From assembly GCF_000341225.1 (NCBI RefSeq), contig NZ_ANAC01000019.1:99501-163500 (forward strand): a stretch of 64,000 nt of DNA, in the 5' to 3' direction. Numbering within the stretch: the first letter of the stretch is position 1; each line of letters opens with the position of its first letter. The position numbers and the translations under genes were made by a program. This DNA is from Nocardiopsis alba DSM 43377. Lineage in GTDB: Bacteria > Actinomycetota > Actinomycetes > Streptosporangiales > Streptosporangiaceae. Below are positions 33,468 through 43,147 of this stretch, in pieces. The notes beneath the pieces were generated by a model, which saw nothing but the letters and a program-made list of their open reading frames with translations, made no database searches and was not told the origin of the DNA.

Positions 33468-34686
33468 GGCAGAGCGCGATCAGGGCGATGATCACCGTGA
33501 TCAGGACGACGGTCGTACGGGTCCCCAGGGCCTCCAGGGCGTGACCGCCCAGGAGGAGGCCCAGGGGCAGTGCTCCGCCGGTGAGGAAGCGGACCGTCCC
33601 GGTGAGCCTCCCCAACAGATCGGGGTGGACGTTTCTGGTGTGGTAGGTGGTCACGGTGACGTTCATGTGGGCGCCCACGAAGCCGATCCCGCCCCAGACG
33701 ACGGGGAGCGCCACCGTGGGCCATCCGCCGCCGGCCCGCTCCGAGGCCAAGAGGAGCAGGGCCAGGGCCAACCACGCCCATGAGCACAGCCGGACCATGC
33801 GCGCGGGGTCCAGGGTCCTGACCATGTACGGCGCGAGGCAGGCGCCGAGCAGGCCGCCGGCGCCGGTCGCGGCCAGGATCAGGCCGAGGAGGAAGCCGGG
33901 GAGCCCCTTCTCGGTGGCCATGAGCATGATGACCAGCCAGACCACCTGGAACAGGGCGTTGGTGACCGTGCACACCACCAGTGACAGGAGGAGGAAGCGG
34001 TCTCCGCGCACCAAGAGGAAGCCCTCGCCCAACTCCCGGAACAGGCCTTCCCGGGGGCGTTCGGTCCGGTCGCGGCGGATTCGGGGGAGCCGCGCGGAGG
34101 CCCAGAGCGCCAGGAGGCAGGACAGGGCCTCGAACAGCGCGGGGAGCCCGTGGGCCACCCCGTAGAGGGCCCCGCCCAAGGGGCGCCCGACCATCTGGGT
34201 GGCGTCGCCGCGGGCCTGGTTCTTGGCCGCGGCCCCGGCCAGTTCGTCGCGTGGGACCAGGTGGGGGACGGCCGCGGAGCCGGCGGTGGTGTACAGGGTC
34301 GAGCACACGCCGTGCAGGGCCGAGGCCACGGCGAGCAGGACCACGGGGGCGTCGAGGAGCAGGACGGGGCCCACGAACAGCAGGACGCAGAGGATGCGCC
34401 CGCCGAGCCCGGCGATCATGATCCCTCGGGGGTCGCGGCGATCGACGACGAGGCCGACCGGGATGTGCAGGAGCGTGCGGGGGACCATGCCGGCCGCCGC
34501 GATCCACCCGGCGAGGGCGGGGGATCCGGTGTGGAACAGGGCCAGGAGCGGGATCGCCAGGCCGAACGTCATACCGCCCAGGCCCGCCAGGGCGGAACCG
34601 CTCCACAACAGCGCGAAGTGCCGACGCCAACGGTCGTCGACATGTGTCGGAATGCTCTCCCCGATGTGATGATCCGTTTTCGACAT
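33298..34686 (-). CDS. MFS transporter
   Basis: The 462-residue protein has about twelve hydrophobic helices. The MFS loop between helices 2 and 3 reads PVGLVVDRRDPRGIMIAG, a good match to the D-R-x-x-R/K motif, and the pattern ALLWSGSALAGLGGMTFGLAIPLLAL at the start is typical of exporters of the enterobactin or macrolide type. The substrate is unknown. ATG 34686 was chosen, where the family sequence begins (MSKTDHH...). The last 45 residues are Pro/Gly-rich and overlap the convergent small gene, so the true end may differ. Confidence 0.8.
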   Translation of the reverse strand: MSKTDHHIGESIPTHVDDRWRRHFALLWSGSALAGLGGMTFGLAIPLLALFHTGSPALAGWIAAAGMVPRTLLHIPVGLVVDRRDPRGIMIAGLGGRILCVLLFVGPVLLLDAPVVLLAVASALHGVCSTLYTTAGSAAVPHLVPRDELAGAAAKNQARGDATQMVGRPLGGALYGVAHGLPALFEALSCLLALWASARLPRIRRDRTERPREGLFRELGEGFLLVRGDRFLLLSLVVCTVTNALFQVVWLVIMLMATEKGLPGFLLGLILAATGAGGLLGACLAPYMVRTLDPARMVRLCSWAWLALALLLLASERAGGGWPTVALPVVWGGIGFVGAHMNVTVTTYHTRNVHPDLLGRLTGTVRFLTGGALPLGLLLGGHALEALGTRTTVVLITVIIALIALCLTVLRLRTTGPGNRPSREAPRPAIEAPSPGPGGPARLPRSGSSAPGRVPEPGPPLS

Positions 34687-34945
34687 CGTTCTCTGTGCAG
34701 GTGGGAAAAATACGGTCCGGAAATCCCCGAAAAGGGTTTCGGGGAGGTGGATCGACAAGCCCGGGGTCCGGTGTGTTCCGGACTGTGGCTCCATGACCAG
34801 CGTGTTCGGCGCGGTTCGGAAGGCTCGGGCCATGGTATCCGGAAAAACGCTTCCTTCTTGTTCCGTTGGTGTTCAACGTGAGTCGGCGGTGTGGACGTGT
34901 CAACCGGGGAAAGGTGCTTTATTTTTGTTTTTCATGATTTTTCTA

Positions 34946-34976
34946 TTGACCTCGACCACTGTTGAGGTCTTAGTCT
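34946..34976 (+). promoter_or_regulatory. MerR/SoxR-like promoter with a long spacer
   Basis: The -35 box TTGACC (34946-34951) and the -10-like TAGTCT (34971-34976) are 19 bases apart. Between and over them lies the dyad GACCTCGAC-CACT-GTTGAGGTC (34948-34969), with one mismatch. A 19-base spacer with a CCTC...GAGG dyad is the hallmark of promoters twisted open by MerR-family activators such as SoxR. Poly-T stretches lie just upstream. Confidence 0.65.
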
Positions 34977-35006
34977 CCTCGTCGAACGGAACGACGAAGG
35001 AGAGAC

Positions 35007-35441
35007 GTGAACGACCACCGGAACCCGGGCTCGCTCCCCGCCCCCGAGCACATACGCGACCGCCTGGCCGAGGACCGTAACGTCTGGCTGTGCACCTCGC
35101 GCGCCGACGGATCGCCCCATGTGGTCCCCGTCTGGTTCGTCCACCTCGGGGAGCGCTGGTGGATCGGGGCCTCCACCCGTTCGGTCAAGGTCCGCAACGT
35201 CCTGCGCGACCCGAGGGTGAGCCTGGCCTTGGAGGACGGTGACGCCCCCGTCGTCGCCCAAGGGCGGGCCCGGGTACGCGAGGACTTCCCCGAGGAGGTG
35301 ATCGCCGCCTTCCACGGCCGTTACGACTGGGACCCTCGCACGCCCTACGGCCCCGATCCGCGGCGCTCCCTGTTGGAGGTCGCCGTCACCCGGTGGCTCA
35401 TGGCGGGGTCGGCCCCCGAGACCACGCCGAACCCGGGCTGA
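35007..35441 (+). CDS. PPOX-class (pyridoxamine 5'-phosphate oxidase fold) F420/flavin-dependent protein
   Basis: This 144-residue split-barrel protein starts at GTG 35007 after AAGGAGAG. Family features include IRDRLAEDRNVWLCTSRADGSPHVVPVWFVHLGERWWIGASTRSVKVRNVLRDPRVSLAL, where the TSRADGSPHVVPV and K-x-R-N sequences form the cofactor pocket. Members reduce small molecules with F420H2 or a flavin, or bind haem. The substrate is unknown. A MerR-type promoter directly upstream suggests induction by redox stress or a small toxic molecule. It converges with the HD-Pnk gene, ten bases away. Confidence 0.8.
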   Translation: MNDHRNPGSLPAPEHIRDRLAEDRNVWLCTSRADGSPHVVPVWFVHLGERWWIGASTRSVKVRNVLRDPRVSLALEDGDAPVVAQGRARVREDFPEEVIAAFHGRYDWDPRTPYGPDPRRSLLEVAVTRWLMAGSAPETTPNPG

Positions 35442-35450
35442 GCCACGACG

Positions 35451-36558
35451 TCAGGCGGTCGTCTCCAAGAGGAGGCGATGCGCCTCGGTGGGGTCGGGAC
35501 ACTCCCAGCGGCGGATCAGTCGCTCGACCACCGACGGGGGCACCGGCGCCTCGCGGCGGGCCATCCTGGCGCGCAGGACCTCGGGCGGGGCCTCCAGGGA
35601 CACGATCTCCACCCGGGCCCGGTAGTCGGCGGCCAGACCGATCACCCGACCGCGCAGGTCCCGAGAGACGTTCGTGGCGTTCCAGACGAAGGAGCGACCC
35701 GCGCGCAGATGGGCGCGGGCCCGCTCGAAGGCGGCCGCCGCCACCGGTCGCTGGTCCGCCGTCGGGGCGATCCCCAGTTCCGCGCGCAGGGCGTCCAGGC
35801 TCACGACCGGCGGGTCGGGCAGACGGGTCCGGATCCAGTGGTCCTTGCCGGCACCGGGCAGCCCCGACATCATCGTCACGGTCGCCCTGGTGTCGTCGTA
35901 GGCCGCGTGGTCCGGATCGCGGTCGGGCCTGCGGAAGAACCGGAATCGGGCGTGGTCGGAGGGGAAGTCGCGGGGGCGGTCCAGACAGCGCTGTTCGGCG
36001 CAGTACTCGGCGTACAGTCCGACGTTGTCCAGGACCTCGGCGACGTCACCGCAACGGCGCCCGAGGATGTCGGCGGTGGCCAGCAGGACCAGGTCGTCGT
36101 TGCGCGCTGACAGGCTCACCCTGAAGGCGAGCTCTCGCAGGTCGGGGCGTTCCAGGGCCCAGAACGGGAGCTGGTGGTGGCGCACCAGGGCGGCCACGTG
36201 CTCGCGCCGGGCGATCGGGGCGCCGGACTCCCACAGGATCCGGCGGACCATCAGGTCGCCCCGCCGCGAGTGTCCGTGCGCGGTCACCCGACCCTCGGCG
36301 TCCTTACGGGTGCACAGCGGCTTGGCCACGTCGTGCAGGAGCGTCGCGGCGAACAGCAGGACCCTCTCCTCCTCGGGGCGGGCCCGCCACTCCGCCAGAT
36401 CGGCCAGGGCCTCGCAGGCCATGCGGGTGTGGGTCTCCACGTCCCCCTCGGCGTGGTGGACCGGGTCCTGCTCCACCCCCGCCAGGGCGCGTACCCAGGG
36501 GAAGGCCTCGCGTATCGCGGCCCAGTCCGTCCTCCAGAGCGGGGGAGCGGGGCACAGT

Positions 36559-36575
<17 letters not shown>
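35451..36575 (-). CDS. HD-Pnk type RNA end-healing enzyme (HD phosphohydrolase plus P-loop kinase)
   Basis: The 374-residue protein joins two catalytic domains. Residues 40-190 form an HD-type phosphohydrolase, with HHAEGDVETHTRM, LLHDVAKP (the HD pair) and HGHSRRGD. Residues 230-370 form a polynucleotide-kinase-like P-loop domain: MSGLPGAGKDHWIR, then VVSLDALRAELG, and FVWNATNVSRDLR. The same N-HD/C-kinase order is known from bacterial HD-Pnk, where the HD part removes 2',3' phosphates and the kinase phosphorylates a 5'-OH. The gene overlaps the RNA ligase gene by 17 bases, so healing and sealing activities would be made together. Confidence 0.8.
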
Positions 36576-37347
<772 letters not shown>

Positions 37348-37407
37348 GGTCGGTTTCTATCGGTCGCGGACGGAGGTCGGCCACCGATTTTCCGCCCCCG
37401 ACCCCGC

Positions 37408-38688
37408 TCAGACCAGGTGGGCCCGGGTACCGAGGGAGGCGGAGTCGGCCGCGGCACGCCCCTCGTACCAGCCCTCCGCGTCGGCGGGCCCGCGCACACG
37501 GGAGGTGGTCAACGCGCCGAACACCTCGTTCACCGCGGCCTCCACCGCGCGCTCCCGTTCGGCGAACACGGGGACCAGGTCGGTGCCGGTCTCGGTGCCG
37601 ACCGCCTTCTCGGCGGCCCGCGCCGTCTCGGAGAGGCGTTCGCCCACCCGTACCGCGAAGGCCGACATGAACGAGGACCGGAAGTCCTTCCTCGCCCCAC
37701 GGCCGGAACGGTCGCGCGCCGAACCGCTCACCCGCATCGCCGTCTCCGCCTGGATCAGGAGCGACGTGTACAGCAGGTCCACCGCCTCCACGTCGCCGGG
37801 GAAGCCCATCACGGTGCTCAGACCCAGCTCACGGTGCCAGATCGCCCGACAGTGGTTGGCCTCGGCGATCTCGTTGAGCAGCACGGCCCGATGCTCGTCG
37901 TAGGGGGAGTCCACCGGAAGCCTGCGGGCCGAGGTGGCCTCGGGCTCCTCGGGGTCGGCCTCCACCAGGGCCAGGTCGATGCTGTGCCGGGCCATCATCT
38001 CCTGGGCCCGCGCGGTCAGGGCCTCGGCCTCCTGCGGGAACTCCGTGGACTCGGCCTTGGCGAGCAGAGCGCGTACCCGTTGCAGCCGCCCCTGGTCGAC
38101 CGGGATCGAGGGGCGCGCCCCGGGACGGAAGTTCCCCGGGGGCGGCCCCAGGCGGCGCATCGGGGGCAGGGTGCGCAGCAGGGCCAGCAGTCGCAGCACC
38201 ACCTCGACGACCTCGAAACGCATCAGCCCGTGTTCGGATCCCAGGTGCTCCAAGAGCGCCTCGCCCGAACCCCGGGGCGGGTCCACGTCCAGAGCGCGCA
38301 CCTGTTCGTTCCAGCGGGGGTCGACCGTGGCCGCGGAGTGGCGTTCCAGGTCCGCTGCGACGACGTCGGCGCAGACGGACGCGGCCAGGGGGCCGGCCTC
38401 ACGTCGTACGTGGCGAACGGTCTCGGCGGGCTGCCAGCCGCGCGCCCAGGCGTCGGCGATCCCGAACAGCAGGGTGTCGAAGAGCGAGCGCGCCGCCGCC
38501 CCGGCCCAGTGGGGGTCCTCCACGTCGGCCAGGCGCGCCACGGCCAGATCGACGCCGCTGCCCTCCTGCCCGCGCACCAGGGCGTCGACCGCCTGGGCGG
38601 TCACCTCCACGGGGGTGTCCGAGGGAGCGGGGCCGTCCCATTCCACGCTCGTTCGAGCGTCGCCGCGCCGGCGGCTTTTCCTGCCCAC
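37408..38688 (-). CDS. DUF2786 domain protein
   Basis: The 426-residue product contains a DUF2786 segment around residue 205: LQRVRALLAKAESTEFPQEAEALTARAQEMMARHSIDLAL, the most conserved block of that family. After it comes a C-terminal region with RAIWHRELGLSTVMGFPGDVEAVDLLYTSLLIQAETAM and FRSSFMSAFAVRVGERL. This region resembles the metal-free helical part seen in phage and bacterial DUF2786 proteins. The function is unknown. The order DUF2786, RNA ligase, HD-Pnk on one strand with short gaps suggests a shared transcript, which is a possible hint toward nucleic-acid repair. Confidence 0.75.
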   Translation of the reverse strand: MGRKSRRRGDARTSVEWDGPAPSDTPVEVTAQAVDALVRGQEGSGVDLAVARLADVEDPHWAGAAARSLFDTLLFGIADAWARGWQPAETVRHVRREAGPLAASVCADVVAADLERHSAATVDPRWNEQVRALDVDPPRGSGEALLEHLGSEHGLMRFEVVEVVLRLLALLRTLPPMRRLGPPPGNFRPGARPSIPVDQGRLQRVRALLAKAESTEFPQEAEALTARAQEMMARHSIDLALVEADPEEPEATSARRLPVDSPYDEHRAVLLNEIAEANHCRAIWHRELGLSTVMGFPGDVEAVDLLYTSLLIQAETAMRVSGSARDRSGRGARKDFRSSFMSAFAVRVGERLSETARAAEKAVGTETGTDLVPVFAERERAVEAAVNEVFGALTTSRVRGPADAEGWYEGRAAADSASLGTRAHLV

Positions 38689-38758
38689 GGTGGTTCTCTC
38701 CCTGGTCGAAGGGTGGTTCGGAGCCGACGGACCATCCTACCGGCCGGGGCGGGCCCCC

Positions 38759-39949
38759 TCAGGGGGCAGGGGTCCCGGAGGCGACCACGACCAGTTCGGG
38801 ATGGACGGCCTCCGGATCCTCCAGGAGGGGACGCTCCTCTCCGCGCAGGTGGTGGGCGAAGAGCGCGGTGGAGTACTCACGGATGAGGGAGACCCCTCGG
38901 GCCGGGTCCAGATCGCCGAACTGGGCCCGCCACTGCTCGGGGGCGAGCAGGTCGCGCAGGCCGAGTTCGTCCATGAACACGCCCTTGTCCAGGACGTTGG
39001 AGTGGCCCGAGTCGGTGATCCGGATCCACTGGCGCCATCCGGTCTGCCCGGCCCAGCGCTCGTCCCAGCCTTCCCAGGGGCGTCCCTGGTCGTTGGCGAG
39101 CAGGGCCAGCGGACGGTCGATCTCCCCTTCCAACTGGGCGGTGTAGTAGGGGCCGTCGAGGTTCAGGCCGGCCGCGACGCGCTCCTCGTCGAGCAGGCTC
39201 TGGGCGACCGCCGCCCCGCCCCAGGAGTGGCTGATCATCCCCACCCGGTCGGTGTCCAGGATCGGGGCCCACTCCCGGGCCGCGCCCCTCTCGAAGGAAT
39301 CGAGGAGGAAGGAGACGTCGGCGGACCGGGTGAGGGCGCCCGACTCCCATTCCTGCGACAGACAGCCGGCGCACTCCTCGACCAATCCGTCGGGGAACTC
39401 CACCGGGGAGGCCTCGTTCCGGTGGTCGATCCCGGCCACCGCGAAACCCTGGGAGGCGAGTTCTTCGGCGAGCCCGGTCGCCCAGACACGGGAGACCCCG
39501 GAACCGGGGGAGTACAGGACCAACGGCAGTCCGCCGTCGACCGTGACCGGAGGCGCCTCCGGGACCGCGTGGGTGCCCACGTCCGTGAGCGTCTCCGGGG
39601 GGAGGCCCTCGATCCCCAACGCCGCCAGGGTGGCCTCGGCCTCGGCGCGGGTCATATAAGGGGCCCGCTCACCGGTGTTCTCCGGTGTCGGGTACCAGAG
39701 GGTCACCATCAGTTCGCGGTCGCCGCCGAGCCAGGGGTCCTCCCGGGTGTCGTCCACCAGGTGCAGGGTGGTGGTGCCCACGGCCAGATCGCCGGTGGGG
39801 GCGGGCAGGGACGGCGGGGGAGGGGCGGGGCGTTCGTCGCCCGGTTCGAGCGGGTCGGCCGCCGCCGTACCGGCGGTGGTCAGGGCCAGGGCCAGGGCCA
39901 GGGCCCCGATCGGGATCGCGGCCGTTCGTGGGCGGCGATGGTCGCGCAT
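38759..39949 (-). CDS. Secreted alpha/beta hydrolase (PAF-acetylhydrolase-like)
   Basis: This 396-residue protein has a signal peptide (RPRTAAIPIGALALALALTTAGTAAA) with likely cleavage after AAA. The mature part includes LVLYSPGSGVSRVWATGLAEELAS (oxyanion region), the nucleophile elbow ISHSWGGAAVAQ near residue 243, and GHSNVLDKG with the catalytic His. The elbow reads SHSWGG where most members have GHSxGG. Proteins like this are exported lipases or esterases. Five hexamer repeats lie 14 bases upstream of the start codon. Confidence 0.8.
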   Translation of the reverse strand: MRDHRRPRTAAIPIGALALALALTTAGTAAADPLEPGDERPAPPPPSLPAPTGDLAVGTTTLHLVDDTREDPWLGGDRELMVTLWYPTPENTGERAPYMTRAEAEATLAALGIEGLPPETLTDVGTHAVPEAPPVTVDGGLPLVLYSPGSGVSRVWATGLAEELASQGFAVAGIDHRNEASPVEFPDGLVEECAGCLSQEWESGALTRSADVSFLLDSFERGAAREWAPILDTDRVGMISHSWGGAAVAQSLLDEERVAAGLNLDGPYYTAQLEGEIDRPLALLANDQGRPWEGWDERWAGQTGWRQWIRITDSGHSNVLDKGVFMDELGLRDLLAPEQWRAQFGDLDPARGVSLIREYSTALFAHHLRGEERPLLEDPEAVHPELVVVASGTPAP

Positions 39950-39962
39950 GGGGGTACCGTCT

Positions 39963-39993
<31 letters not shown>

Positions 39994-40069
39994 CGGTCTC
40001 GGGCTCCCTCGAAACGCTAGGGAACCGGCGTCGCGGCCCGCGAGGGGGCGGACCGCCGACGGAGGGCGG

Positions 40070-40099
40070 GCGCGCCGCACCCCTGGGGGTACGGCGCGC
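40070..40099 (-). terminator. Hairpin after lutC
   Basis: GCGCGCCG (40070-40077) pairs with CGGCGCGC (40092-40099), extended inside by ACCCC/GGGGT, 21 bases past the lutC stop. Confidence 0.65.
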
Positions 40100-40120
40100 A
40101 CCACCACGAGGGGTCCGACC

Positions 40121-40771
40121 TCAGGCGTCGGGATCCAGTAGCACGACCTCCAGGGTGCGGGGCCCGTGGACGCCGGCCACCCGGATCATCTCGATGTCGA
40201 CGGTGGCCGAGGGCCCGCTCACCCAGGTCAGGGGGCGGAGTGGATCCAGCCGCCGCACGGCCTGGGGGACGGAGTCCACGACCTGGTCGGCGCGGACCAC
40301 GCACAGGTGGTGGTCGGGGACCAGGCTCAGAGCCCGACGTCCTTGGTCCGGTCCGCCGTCCAGCACGATCGTGCCGGTCTCGGCGACCGCCACCGTGCAG
40401 GCGGTGACCACGCCGTCGGCGGAGTCCAGCTCGGCCACGTCGCGCGGATCCTCGGGGGAGTCGACGACCCGTTCCACCGAGGTCCGGGACAGCCACTCCT
40501 CGGGCAGCCCCGCCGGCACCAGGATCCGGCGGGCCCCGCACCGCTCCAGCGCGGCGGCCACCTCGTCGGCGACCCGGTCCGGGGCCACCCGGCGCACCAG
40601 GGCGTTGTAGTCGACCAGCCGCTCCACCAGCACGTCCAGCGTCGGGCCGGCGTCGTGGCTCTCGGCGTAGGGACGCTCCGAAGGGCGACGCTCCACCGGC
40701 TCGTCGGCGGGGACGTCGGCCAGCGCCGCCCGTACCCGGGCGAGTACGCGTTCACGGGAGCCGTTCGTCAT
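40121..40771 (-). CDS. lutC: LutC/LUD-domain lactate utilisation protein
   Basis: The 216-residue product is a single LUD domain: FDs such as VADEVAAALERCGARRILVPAGLP, then DGVVTACTVAVAETGTIVLDGGPDQGRRALSLVPDHHLCVVRADQVV, which are the conserved loops of LutC. Together with LutA and LutB it forms the complex that oxidises L-lactate to pyruvate. The ATG at 40771 overlaps the lutB stop by four bases. It is last in the minus-strand operon. Confidence 0.9.
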   Translation of the reverse strand: MTNGSRERVLARVRAALADVPADEPVERRPSERPYAESHDAGPTLDVLVERLVDYNALVRRVAPDRVADEVAAALERCGARRILVPAGLPEEWLSRTSVERVVDSPEDPRDVAELDSADGVVTACTVAVAETGTIVLDGGPDQGRRALSLVPDHHLCVVRADQVVDSVPQAVRRLDPLRPLTWVSGPSATVDIEMIRVAGVHGPRTLEVVLLDPDA

Positions 40772-42192
40772 CGGCCGTCCTCTCGTTCGTTCCACCACTG
40801 ACGGAAGGAGCGCGCGGGCACGTCCGGGAGGTCGCGCGTATCGGTCCACTTTCCCGCCGGGCCGGGCAGATGGCGTGGCACGACCCCGCGCGCGAGCCCG
40901 GCCGCGCGCTGGACCGCGTCCAACGCCGTCGCGGAGCCGAACACGGCCTCGGCCCCGGCCATCAGCGCCTTCTCGCTCACATGTCCCTTGGACTCGGCCA
41001 CCTTCTCGCGCAGGTGCACCAGGACCTCGGGGATGTCGATGGCCACCGGGCACACCTCGTAGCAGGCGCCGCACAACGAGGAGGCGTAGGGCAGGGCCTC
41101 GTCGACCTTCGAGGCCATCCCCTGGAGCTGGGGCGTGAGGATCGCGCCGATCGGCCCCGGGTAGACCGAGCCGTAGGCGTGTCCGCCGACCCGCTCGTAC
41201 ACGGGGCAGATGTTCAGACAGGCCGAGCAGCGGATGCAGCGCAGCGCCTGGCGTCCGACGGTGTCGGCGAGCACGTCGGTGCGTCCGTTGTCCAACAGCA
41301 CCAGGTGGAAGTCCTGGGGTCCGTCGCCCGGGGTCACCCCGGTCCAGGTCGAGGTGTAGGGGTTCATCCTCTCCCCGGTGGACGAGCGCGGCAACAGCTG
41401 CATGAACACTTCGAGGTCGGACCATGTGGGCACGATCTTCTCGATGCCCACCACCGAGATGAGGGTCTCCGGCAGGGTCAGGCACATGCGACCGTTGCCC
41501 TCGGACTCCAGGACCAGCAGGGTGCCCGAATCGGCCACCGCGAAGTTCGCGCCGGAGACGGCCACCTTGGACCTCAGGAACAGTTCGCGCAGGTGGACGC
41601 GGGAGGCCTCGGCCAGGGCGTGCGGGTCGTCGGTCAGATCCGGGGGAGCGGGGCGACCCCATTCGCCCATCCTCTGGAGGAAGATCTCCCGGATCTGGGC
41701 GCGTCCCAGGTGGATGGCGGGGACCAGGATGTGCGAGGGCAGATCCTCGCCCAACTGGACGATCAGCTCGGCCAGGTCGGTCTCGTAGGCGGTGATCCCC
41801 GCCGCCTCCAGGGCGTTGTTGAGCTCGATCTCCTGGGTGGCCATCGACTTGACCTTGACCACCTCGGTCTCACCGGTCCGGCGGATCAGCCGGGTGATGA
41901 TCGCGTTGGCCTCGGCGGCGTCGGAGGCCCAGTGCACCGTGCCGCCCGCGCGTTGGACCGACTCCTCCAATCGTTCCAGGTAGTGGTCCAGATGGCGCAG
42001 GGTGTGGGTCTTGATCCGCTCGCCCTCGGCGCGCAGCCGCTGCCAGTCGTCGCCCAGCTCGTCGACGACCCTGGTCCTCTTGGCGCGGATGGTGTGGGTG
42101 GCCTTGTGCAGGTTGTGCCGGGTCCGCGAGTCCTCGACGGCCCGCTTCGCGGCCTCGGGAAAGGGGGGCATGCCCAGGAACGTGGCGCTCAT
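40768..42192 (-). CDS. lutB: LutB iron-sulfur lactate utilisation protein
   Basis: This 474-residue protein has a LUD domain (about 60-310, with KVKSMATQEIELNNALEAAGI and VAVSGANFAVADSGTLLVLESEGN), followed by two ferredoxin-like clusters, CIRCSACLNICPVYE and CGACYEVCPVAI, and a helical C-terminus (FRQWWNERE). It is the electron-transfer subunit of the lactate oxidation complex. Both junctions with lutA and lutC are ATGA overlaps. Confidence 0.95.
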   Translation of the reverse strand: MSATFLGMPPFPEAAKRAVEDSRTRHNLHKATHTIRAKRTRVVDELGDDWQRLRAEGERIKTHTLRHLDHYLERLEESVQRAGGTVHWASDAAEANAIITRLIRRTGETEVVKVKSMATQEIELNNALEAAGITAYETDLAELIVQLGEDLPSHILVPAIHLGRAQIREIFLQRMGEWGRPAPPDLTDDPHALAEASRVHLRELFLRSKVAVSGANFAVADSGTLLVLESEGNGRMCLTLPETLISVVGIEKIVPTWSDLEVFMQLLPRSSTGERMNPYTSTWTGVTPGDGPQDFHLVLLDNGRTDVLADTVGRQALRCIRCSACLNICPVYERVGGHAYGSVYPGPIGAILTPQLQGMASKVDEALPYASSLCGACYEVCPVAIDIPEVLVHLREKVAESKGHVSEKALMAGAEAVFGSATALDAVQRAAGLARGVVPRHLPGPAGKWTDTRDLPDVPARSFRQWWNEREDGR

Positions 42193-42929
42193 GTCCGTGC
42201 GTACTCCTTCTCCGTGGAGGCCAGGATCTCGGCGATGTGGGCGGTGCGCAGGCCCGAACGCTGTCGGGACAGCGTGCCGCCGATGTGCATCAGGCAGGAG
42301 TTGTCCACCGCGCACAGCACCTCGGCCCCGGTCTCCACCACGTGACGGGCCTTGTCGAAGCCCATGGCCGAGGAGACGTCGCCGTTCTTGACCGAGAACG
42401 TGCCGCCGAAGCCGCAGCATTCGGTGGCCTCGGGCAGTTCGAGCAGCTCCAGGCCGCGCACGGCGCGCAGGAGCCGGTAGGGGCGGTCGCCCAGGCCCAG
42501 GAATCGCAGGCCGTGGCAGGTGGGGTGGTAGACGACCTTGTGCGGGTAGTAGGCGCCCACGTCGGTCACCTCCAGTACGTCCACGAGGAACTCGGTGAGG
42601 TCGTACACGCGCGGTGCGAGGGAGTCCATCCGACGGGCCAGGCGGCTTCCGCTCCGGCTCAGTCTCGGATAGTTGTCCCGGATCATGGCGGCGCAGGAGG
42701 CCGAGGGGACCACGACCGCGTCCGCGTTCTCGAAGGTCCGGGCGAAGCGCACCGCGAGCCGGGCGGCGGGGCGCCGGTAGCCGGTGTTGTAGTGCATCTG
42801 GCCGCAGCAGGTCTGGTCGGTGGGGAAGACCACCTCGTGGCCCAGGCGTTCCAGGAGCCGCACGACGGCCCGGCCGGTATCGGGGAAGAGTGTGTCGTTG
42901 ACACAGGTGATGAACAGCGCGATCCGCAT
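42189..42929 (-). CDS. lutA: LutA cysteine-rich lactate utilisation protein
   Basis: A 246-residue protein with two CCG domains: DQTCCGQMHYNTGY near residue 39 and ATECCGFGGTFSVKN near 168, each expected to bind part of a 4Fe-4S or related cluster. It begins MRIALFITCVND at ATG 42929, the usual start of LutA. It is first in lutABC. The upstream spacer contains a FadR-family operator (43044-43054) shared with the divergent regulator. Confidence 0.95.
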   Translation of the reverse strand: MRIALFITCVNDTLFPDTGRAVVRLLERLGHEVVFPTDQTCCGQMHYNTGYRRPAARLAVRFARTFENADAVVVPSASCAAMIRDNYPRLSRSGSRLARRMDSLAPRVYDLTEFLVDVLEVTDVGAYYPHKVVYHPTCHGLRFLGLGDRPYRLLRAVRGLELLELPEATECCGFGGTFSVKNGDVSSAMGFDKARHVVETGAEVLCAVDNSCLMHIGGTLSRQRSGLRTAHIAEILASTEKEYART

Positions 42930-43043
42930 GTGCCTCCTTCGTGTCCCGGTCGACGCGGACCGGTCCCACCCGATGATCTGGGACCGTCCCGGAACGGGGC
43001 CGCCCGACGCGCCGTCCTTGGGTATTCCGAAAGGCACGCCCAT

Positions 43044-43054
43044 TGGTCCGACCA
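43044..43054. promoter_or_regulatory. FadR-family operator in the lutA-lutR spacer
   Basis: TGGTC-C-GACCA fits the TNGTNNNACNA pattern bound by FadR-subfamily GntR regulators. It lies between the divergent lutA and regulator starts, so it probably controls both. Confidence 0.75.
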
Positions 43055-43147
43055 CTTTGCCTCAAGCAAGGGCGGGTGGGCAAGGGAGGGTAGAGTGTCC
43101 AAGTGGGAGGAATCCCTCCCGGTTCACGGAAAAAGCTGGAGATGAAC

